Assembly (NCBI GenBank): GCA_020849275.1
Contig: JADLGO010000013.1
Coordinates: 124,001-188,000 of the forward strand
DNA length: 64,000 bases
Reading direction: 5' to 3'
From: Chthonomonadales bacterium
GTDB lineage: Bacteria > Armatimonadota > Chthonomonadetes > Chthonomonadales > CAJBBX01
Shown: one piece after another, positions 58,872 through 64,000 of the stretch
Layout of the letters: the number at the start of each line of letters is the position of its first letter
Position numbering within the stretch: position 1 is the stretch's first letter
Notes under the pieces: generated by a model
Databases searched by the model: none
Seen by the model: the letters and a program-made list of their open reading frames with translations, nothing else
Told to the model about the DNA's origin: nothing
Translations under genes and position numbers: made by a program

Positions 58872-60617
58872 ATGAGCTCGGTCACCCTTGCCCTTGCGGC
58901 GCTGGCGTGCGTCGCTCTCGCCGGCAGCGTCCCCGCCGAAGCCGCGCCGCGGCAGGCGGTGCGCGTCACTGACTTCGGCGCCCTGCCCGACGACGAGGCC
59001 GACGACACGGCCGGAGTGCTTGCCGCGCTGGACCGCTGCGCCGAGTCCGGCGCCCGCCGCCTCGTGTTCCCGCCCGGCCGCTACCGCTTTCGAGCCGGCG
59101 CCAACCCGCGGAGCCAGAGCGTCCTCTTCCCGGTCACGCGTCTCGACGGCCTGACGATCGAGGGAGTGGGCGCAGAGCTGGTCTGCAGCGGCATCACCGG
59201 TGTTTTCGCCTTCGACCACTGCCGGAGCCTCCGCGTGCGCGGTCTCTCCATCGATTGGGATCGCCCACCCTTCTCCATCGGCCGCGTGGTGGCCGCCGCG
59301 CCGCGCCACTTTGACGTGGAGATGGAGGAGGGCTACCCGGTGGAGGGTGGTGAGCCGGTGCAAGCCTTCATGTCCTACGACCCCAAGACGCGGCTGCCGG
59401 CGCGCCGGGGGCTCGACGTATACGGCGCGGTCACCTCGACGGAGCTGGTGCGCCCGGGCGTCCTGCGCGTGCGCCTGTCGCGCGACATCGCGGTGCCCGT
59501 CGGCGTCCTGATGGCCCTGCGGCACCAGGTCTACGCCTACAACGCCTTCGAGCTCCATCGCTGCCGCGACGTGGTCGTGGAGGACTGCACCGTCTACACC
59601 TGCCCGGGCATGGGTCTGGCGGCCCTCGTGTGCGAGGATGTGACGCTGCGCCGATTCCGCGTGCTTCTGCGGCCGGGCACCAACCGGGTGCTCTCGGCGA
59701 CGGCGGACGGATCGCACTTCGGGGGCTGCAAGGGCACCGTGCGGCTGGAGGGGTGCGTGTTCGAGGGCATGGGCGACGACGGGGCAAACATCAAGTCGGG
59801 CCTCTATCTCACGGTCCGCCGGATCGCCGACGAGCGCGTCGTGTTGGCGCAACACAGCCTGAAGATGGCCGACGTTCCGGACCCTGGCGACCGGCTGGAG
59901 GTCAGCCACCCGGAGGACCTGCTGCCGTACGCCACGCTGCGCGTGCGCAAGGCCGAGCTCCTGCCCGAGGACGGGATGCATCGAGTGGAGCTCGAGAACC
60001 CGTTGCCGGCGGACCTGCGCGAGGGCGACGTCCTGGGCAACGCGAGCCGCGCGCCGAAGGTGCGGATCAGCGACTGCGTCGTGCGCCGCAACCGCGCGCG
60101 CGGGATGCTCCTGCAGACGCGCGACGTGCGCGTGGAGCGCTGCCGATTTGAGGATTGCACCTCGGGCGCGGTCTATGTGATGACCGAGATCGTTCACTTC
60201 AACGAGAGCATCGGCACGCGCGACGTGGTGGTGCGCGACTGCGTGGCGGAGAACTGCAACTACGGGGCGGCGATGGGCGATGGGGCGCTGATGGTCTTCG
60301 CCTGGCTGCGCGACTTCGCGGCGCCGCCACGCCCGGGCGTGCACCGCAACGTGCGACTGGAGCGCAACACCGTTCGCGGTACCGACAACTGCGCAATCTT
60401 CGTGTCCGGCACGCAGGGCATCACGCTCAAGGGCAACGTCATCGAGCAGGCATGCCGCAAGCCGACCGGCGACCAGGGCCGCAGCGCCGTCGCCATCCGC
60501 AGCAGCAGCGGGATTCTGTTGGAGGGGAATCGCATCGACCCTGGCCGCCAGGGAGCGGGCTTTGAGAGCGCCGTGACGCTGGCCGAGGACTGCGTGGTGG
60601 TGGAGCCGGCGCGCTGA
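58872..60617 (+). CDS. Secreted right-handed beta-helix enzyme, GH110-like
   Basis: A 581-aa secreted protein (signal peptide 1-24); GAGGAGG precedes the ATG. It begins like pectate-lyase-superfamily proteins (VRVTDFGALPDDEADDTAGV) and runs in short helical-coil repeats such as DVVVEDCTVYTCPGMGLAAL and VRISDCVVRRNRARGMLL. The acidic cluster SATADGSHF (Asp 279) and EGMGDDGANIKSG (Asp 302-303) matches the catalytic region of GH110 alpha-1,3-galactosidases, which remove alpha-linked galactose from B-antigen-like glycans. I call it GH110-like because outer parts are divergent. Divergent from the PEP-CTERM gene and followed by a strong hairpin. Confidence 0.86.
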   Translation: MSSVTLALAALACVALAGSVPAEAAPRQAVRVTDFGALPDDEADDTAGVLAALDRCAESGARRLVFPPGRYRFRAGANPRSQSVLFPVTRLDGLTIEGVGAELVCSGITGVFAFDHCRSLRVRGLSIDWDRPPFSIGRVVAAAPRHFDVEMEEGYPVEGGEPVQAFMSYDPKTRLPARRGLDVYGAVTSTELVRPGVLRVRLSRDIAVPVGVLMALRHQVYAYNAFELHRCRDVVVEDCTVYTCPGMGLAALVCEDVTLRRFRVLLRPGTNRVLSATADGSHFGGCKGTVRLEGCVFEGMGDDGANIKSGLYLTVRRIADERVVLAQHSLKMADVPDPGDRLEVSHPEDLLPYATLRVRKAELLPEDGMHRVELENPLPADLREGDVLGNASRAPKVRISDCVVRRNRARGMLLQTRDVRVERCRFEDCTSGAVYVMTEIVHFNESIGTRDVVVRDCVAENCNYGAAMGDGALMVFAWLRDFAAPPRPGVHRNVRLERNTVRGTDNCAIFVSGTQGITLKGNVIEQACRKPTGDQGRSAVAIRSSSGILLEGNRIDPGRQGAGFESAVTLAEDCVVVEPAR

Positions 60618-60646
60618 CGGCGGGTGCGCGCGGTAGCGCAAGATGA

Positions 60647-60680
60647 AGAGCGGGCCGCGCCATGAGGCGCGGCCCGCTCT
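60647..60680. terminator. 15-bp perfect hairpin between convergent genes
   Basis: AGAGCGGGCCGCGCC (60647-60661) pairs perfectly with GGCGCGGCCCGCTCT (60666-60680) around ATGA. It lies between the GH110-like gene and the convergent Ig-repeat lipoprotein gene, and can serve both strands. No T-run. Confidence 0.8.
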
Positions 60681-60728
60681 GCGCTCGTTGGACGCCGGGT
60701 GGCTCGCCTCCCGCCTCCGGCAGGTGGT

Positions 60729-62534
60729 CTACGGACGCACAACCAGCTCGACGCTCTTGATCGCCCCGGCGCGATTGGCGGTTATCGTGACGGTCTCCTC
60801 GGCCGCCACGGTGGTCGTCTGCACCGTGATGGCGGCTGTGGAGGCGCCCTGCGGCACCGCGACCGACGCGGGCACAGTCGCCGTCGCGCCGCTGCTCGTC
60901 AGGTTGACCACCGCGCCGCCGGCCGGCGCCGGGCCGTTAAGCTGCACCGTGCCGGTGGCGGAAGCGCCCCCCTTGACCGAGTTGACGTTCAGGTTGATGG
61001 ACGCCAGGAGCGGGTCCACGGTGACTTTGGCGGTGACGGTCGCGCCCTCCAGCTTCGCCGAGACCGTGACGTCGGTGCTCTCGCCCACATCGCCGGCCGT
61101 CAGGGTGAACGTGGCGGACGTCTGGCCCTGCGGCACGTGGACGATGTTCGGCACCTGCGCCGCGCGCGTATCGGACGAGGTGAGGTCGACGCCCGTGCCG
61201 CCGGCCGGCGCCGCCGTATTCAGCGTGACGGTCCCGGTCGCGGTCCCCGTGGAGGGGATCGTGCTCCGGTTGAGCGCAACGCTCGCCAGTAGCGGCTTGA
61301 CCGTCACGATGGCCGTCTTCGTCTCGCCGACGAGCTTCGCGGAGATCGTCACCTGGATCAGCGCGCTCACGGGCTTCGCCGTCGCGTCGAACGTGGCGCT
61401 GGTGTCGCCCTCAGCGACGGTGACGAGCGCCGGGACCGGGAGCACCAGGTTGTCGCTCTCCAGAGCGACGGTGACGCCGCCGGCCGGCGCCGGGCCGGTG
61501 AGCGTGACGGTGCCGGTGATCGCGCCGCCGCTAGCCACCGAGGTGGGGCTGAGCGATAGGCCGCCAAGTTTTGCGGGCGTCACGGTGAGCGTGGCGGTCT
61601 TCTCCTCGCCGCCGAGCCTGGCCTTGATGGTGGCATTCGCCGTTGCGCCGACGGCTCGGGCCGTCACGGCGAAGCCTCGCGACCTCTGGCCCGCGGGTAC
61701 CGTGACGCTGTCCGGCACGGTGGCTACGGCCGTGTCGCTGCTGCTCAGCGCGACCTCCAGCCCGCCGGCGGGTGCGGCGACCTCGAGCGTGACGGTGCCG
61801 GTGGAGGTGCCCCCGCCGCCCACGGTGTCCGGGTTGAGCGCAAGCGAGAGGTTCGACACCACCGTTACGTCCACCGCGGGGCTTACCTTGCCGTCCACCG
61901 TGGCAGTCACCTTCGCGGTGCCGGGTGCGACACCTTCGAGCAACCCATCCGTCACCTTCAGGATACTGCCGCCCGCCGTCACCTTGACGATGGCCGATCC
62001 GGAGGAGACGGCCAGGGTCTCGCCGGCGGCGTTGCGCGCGGTGAACGCGAGCGCCCTCTTTTCGGCGACGTGGACCGTCTGGCCGGCATCGACCTCGACC
62101 GAGGCGACCTTGCCGACCGTCGAGATGGCGCCAATGCCGGACCCATCCGGCTGGATGGTGACGCTGGCGGACGCGGTGCCGACGACGTCGCCGGTCCCGC
62201 TGGATCCTGCATGGAAGGTGGCCTCGAGGTTCCAGGTGCCGGGCACCACCGTCGCGTTCGTGGTGTAGACGCGTGTATGGTCCGCAGCGTTGGCGTCACG
62301 GTCGACGGTGGCCGAGAGGTCGGATCCGTCCGGCCGTGCCCTCCTGATGACCACGACGGCCGACAGGGCCGACGCCGGCGGCTCGAGGGCTCGGCCGCGC
62401 TCCGCCCAGTGGATCGGGATCTGGACCGAGGTCGTTCGGGGGACCTGGCCGCCGCCGTTGCCGCCTCCGCCGCATCCGTAGATGGTGAAGAGGGCCGCCA
62501 CGGCCACCAGGGCAACGCGCATGTGCCTGACCAT
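60729..62534 (-). CDS. Surface lipoprotein with four tandem Ig-like repeats
   Basis: A 601-aa protein. The start at 62534 has AAAGGG upstream; residues 8-20 are hydrophobic and end with the lipid-anchored Cys 21 (TIYGC) followed by a Gly-rich spacer. Residues 30-225 form an N-terminal beta domain including a BIG2-like part (AGETLAVSSGSAIVKV). Residues 228-601 are four Ig-like repeats of about 92 residues, each with TGTVxL...APAGG and VPxxVxVPxG. Such proteins act as adhesins or as spacers that hold something away from the cell. There is no enzyme motif. It is convergent to the GH110-like gene. Confidence 0.86.
   Translation of the reverse strand: MVRHMRVALVAVAALFTIYGCGGGGNGGGQVPRTTSVQIPIHWAERGRALEPPASALSAVVVIRRARPDGSDLSATVDRDANAADHTRVYTTNATVVPGTWNLEATFHAGSSGTGDVVGTASASVTIQPDGSGIGAISTVGKVASVEVDAGQTVHVAEKRALAFTARNAAGETLAVSSGSAIVKVTAGGSILKVTDGLLEGVAPGTAKVTATVDGKVSPAVDVTVVSNLSLALNPDTVGGGGTSTGTVTLEVAAPAGGLEVALSSSDTAVATVPDSVTVPAGQRSRGFAVTARAVGATANATIKARLGGEEKTATLTVTPAKLGGLSLSPTSVASGGAITGTVTLTGPAPAGGVTVALESDNLVLPVPALVTVAEGDTSATFDATAKPVSALIQVTISAKLVGETKTAIVTVKPLLASVALNRSTIPSTGTATGTVTLNTAAPAGGTGVDLTSSDTRAAQVPNIVHVPQGQTSATFTLTAGDVGESTDVTVSAKLEGATVTAKVTVDPLLASINLNVNSVKGGASATGTVQLNGPAPAGGAVVNLTSSGATATVPASVAVPQGASTAAITVQTTTVAAEETVTITANRAGAIKSVELVVRP
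60732..61853. repeat. Four tandem repeats of about 276 bases (Ig-like domains)
   Basis: The DNA encoding residues 228-601 of the lipoprotein consists of four units. The clearest conserved part of each encodes TGTV(T/Q)L and then (P/A)APAGG. The units differ substantially at the DNA level, so the duplications are not recent. Confidence 0.7.
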
Positions 62535-62618
62535 CCTGGGGTACCCTTTCGTGGTGCTCGGTTCGCTCGAGGTCCGGCCGGGACCGTCCGAGACGCCGGG
62601 AACGGAGCGGACCCTCCT

Positions 62619-62644
62619 ATGGCACGCTGCACGATCCGTGCCAT
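62619..62644. promoter_or_regulatory. Inverted repeat in a divergent promoter region
   Basis: ATGGCACG (62619-62626) and CGTGCCAT (62637-62644) are perfect complements separated by 10 bases. The site lies between the divergent lipoprotein (start 62534) and esterase (start 62766) genes, where an operator for a dimeric regulator would be expected. It could also form an RNA hairpin. The rest of this 230-base gap shows no gene. Confidence 0.45.
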
Positions 62645-62765
62645 GCGGCCGGGGCCTCTCCGCGCACCAATTGCACGGCCTGCTCGCGGATTCCTCTGAG
62701 ACGCCGTCGGCAATAGGGCCGCGGCGGCGCGGCGGGCGCTCGGGTGCCCGCCAGGGAGAGAGACG

Positions 62766-63539
62766 ATGGCCTTCTGCGAACTTCGCTACTTCAGCCCTGC
62801 TCTCGAGAAGCAGACGGCTGCGAGCATTATCCTGCCCGACGACGGCCAGTCGATGGCGCGCTTCCCGGTGCTCTACTTGCTGCACGGCCTCTCCGACGAC
62901 CACACCATCTGGGGGCGGCGCACGAGCGTCGAGCGCTACGTGGCGGGGCTTCCTCTGATCGTCGTGATGCCCGACGGCGGCCGCGGCTTCTACACCGACG
63001 CGGAGCTGGGGTACGCCTACGAGACGGCCATCGTGCGCGATCTCGTCGGGTACGTGGAACGCATGTTCGCCGCCCTGCCCGGGCGCTCGGGCCGGTGCGT
63101 GGCCGGCCTCTCCATGGGCGGGTACGGAGCCGTGCGCCTGGCTCTACGGCATCCAGACATGTTCTGCGCGGCGGTCAGCCACTCCGGCGCGCTCCATTTC
63201 GGCCACCATCCGATGCACGGCGACGACGCCTGGGCCGCCGAAATGCGCCGCATCGTGGGTGCCGACCCGATGGGCGGCAAAGACGACCTGTACGCCCTCG
63301 CCGAGCGCACCGACCCGGCATGGCGCCCGGCCCTGCGCATCGATTGCGGAGCGGACGACTTCCTGATCGAGGCCAACCGCGCCTTCCACGCGCACCTGGA
63401 CGCCATCGCATACGCGCATGAGTATGCCGAGTCTCCCGGCGCGCACGATTGGTCGTACTGGGACGTGCACGTGCGGGAAGCCATCGCGTTTCTGGCGCGG
63501 CACCTGGGCATCGCGGAGCGCGCTCCCGAGGGCGCGTAG
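62766..63539 (+). CDS. Esterase D / S-formylglutathione hydrolase-like alpha/beta hydrolase
   Basis: A 257-aa serine esterase of the putative-esterase (esterase D, antigen 85-like) family. The catalytic triad is visible: Ser 116 in GLSMGGYGA, Asp 197 or 198 in DCGADDFL and His 227 in PGAHDWSYW. The oxyanion region is YLLHGLSDDHTIW. No signal peptide, so it is cytoplasmic. GGAGAGAGACG precedes the ATG. Members release acyl groups, from S-formylglutathione to acetylated or feruloylated sugars; among so many glycoside hydrolases, de-esterification of a sugar is plausible but not shown. Confidence 0.92.
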   Translation: MAFCELRYFSPALEKQTAASIILPDDGQSMARFPVLYLLHGLSDDHTIWGRRTSVERYVAGLPLIVVMPDGGRGFYTDAELGYAYETAIVRDLVGYVERMFAALPGRSGRCVAGLSMGGYGAVRLALRHPDMFCAAVSHSGALHFGHHPMHGDDAWAAEMRRIVGADPMGGKDDLYALAERTDPAWRPALRIDCGADDFLIEANRAFHAHLDAIAYAHEYAESPGAHDWSYWDVHVREAIAFLARHLGIAERAPEGA

Positions 63540-63702
63540 CCGGGGCGCGGCACCACGCCGGCGATGGGGCCTGATGGCCGGGTGTCGTCGTGTCGGGTCG
63601 CCTGACCCCGCGGAGGCGGGCCCGGCAGGGTCCCTGGCGTACCGTTGCGAAAAGATACGCGTCAAACTCTGCGTAACGCGCGGCGCAATGAAAGCAACCT
63701 TT

Positions 63703-63716
63703 CGTTGGAGCCAACG
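63703..63716. promoter_or_regulatory. 14-bp palindrome upstream of the Fic gene
   Basis: CGTTGGAGCCAACG is a perfect 6+6 inverted repeat with a 2-base centre, 24 bases before the GTG at 63740 in a locally more A/T-rich stretch. Fic genes often autoregulate or are controlled by a partner; this could be the operator. No gene lies in 63540-63739. Confidence 0.3.
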
Positions 63717-63739
63717 TCGCACGGAGGGGGGTAACGCCG

Positions 63740-64000
63740 GTGGAACGCGGCCCGCAGGGGCGCTACGAGGTGAGTCGCATCAGCGCGGAGCCGTTCCGAG
63801 CGTTCATCCCCCACGGCCTACCTCCAGATCCGCCCTTGGCTCTGGACGCTGCGCTGCAGGATGCCCTCGAGCAGGCGAACCGCGCCCTTGGGCGCCTGGA
63901 CGGCATTGGGCTCCTTCTGCCCGACCTCCCCCTGTTTCTGTACTTCTATGTCCGCAAGGAGGCCGTGCTCTCCTCCCAGATCGAGGGCACGCAGTCCTCC
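63740..64000 (+). CDS. Fic-family protein, N-terminal part (cut by window edge)
   Basis: The first 87 residues of a Fic/DOC-family protein; GGAGGGGG precedes the GTG. LEQANRALGRLDGIG and FLYFYVRKEAVLSSQIEGTQ are the N-terminal domain of standalone Fic proteins; the last segment contains the (S/T)xxxE(G/N) inhibitory motif (here SSQIEGT) whose Glu blocks ATP binding until relieved. The catalytic HPFxxGNGR lies beyond the window. Such proteins move AMP from ATP onto target proteins. Confidence 0.88.
   Translation, partial: MERGPQGRYEVSRISAEPFRAFIPHGLPPDPPLALDAALQDALEQANRALGRLDGIGLLLPDLPLFLYFYVRKEAVLSSQIEGTQSS

Noticed and set aside
1-64000. tRNA, rRNA, CRISPR arrays, insertion sequences, riboswitches
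   Set aside because: I looked for tRNA T-loops with cloverleaf partners, regular spaced repeats, transposase motifs with inverted ends, and well-known riboswitch cores upstream of modA, nfeD and norZ, and saw none I could support.

Overview
The window is high-GC bacterial DNA with dense coding, no rRNA, tRNA, CRISPR array or intact insertion sequence that I can see. Four separate prepilin-like proteins with the N-terminal type IV methylation motif followed by [11 protein letters not shown] and MYAQDYDE, together with a PEP-CTERM protein and very many unrelated glycoside hydrolases, point to a member of the Armatimonadota (or a close relative in the same superphylum). That assignment rests on protein style, not on a marker gene.

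Layout. 1-2.5 kb: the end of an unknown gene, a convergent GT39-type glycosyltransferase and a decayed gene remnant. 2.5-4.2 kb: prepilin module A with two tiny membrane proteins, behind a near-consensus promoter. 4.2-16.5 kb: one long minus-strand unit that starts with a LacI-type regulator whose promoter carries its own double operator, followed by prepilin module B and four large secreted or cytoplasmic carbohydrate-active proteins (GH98-like with VCBS repeats, GH35/GH42-like, an unrecognised 715-aa protein, GH116). 16.7-23.7 kb: a clan GH-A enzyme on plus and a minus-strand operon of hypothetical, two MDR dehydrogenases, phytanoyl-CoA-type dioxygenase and GH2. 24.1-27.0 kb: ABC exporter, a frameshifted csbD, an SDR-like protein. 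27.2-33.3 kb: GH76, then NfeD protease, slipin, zinc-ribbon membrane protein, transaldolase and metallo-hydrolase. 33.3-36.1 kb: double redoxin protein, divergent modA-modB. 36.2-41.0 kb: SOS-type mutagenesis pair imuB-dnaE2. 41.5-43.8 kb: two convergent prepilin modules (C and D) separated by two strong hairpins. 44.2-52.7 kb: quinol nitric oxide reductase followed by an MFS exporter and a tripartite MacAB-like ABC exporter. 52.8-60.6 kb: GH20, GH123-like and a PEP-CTERM protein on minus, divergent from a GH110-like beta-helix enzyme on plus. 60.7-64 kb: an Ig-repeat lipoprotein, an esterase and the start of a Fic protein.

How it fits together. The dominant theme is taking apart complex glycans at the cell surface: at least eight glycoside hydrolase families or family-like proteins, several with Sec or Tat signals. 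The most unusual theme is a repeated two-gene module, a DUF1559-type prepilin plus a very small membrane-anchored protein encoded just downstream. It occurs four times, falls into two subtypes in which prepilin and partner resemble each other together, and in module B sits inside the LacI-controlled hydrolase operon. No pilus assembly genes are present, so the modules must borrow a secretion machine encoded elsewhere. The other parts (imuB-dnaE2, nitric oxide reductase, molybdate uptake, NfeD-slipin) are housekeeping or stress functions in recognisable operons.
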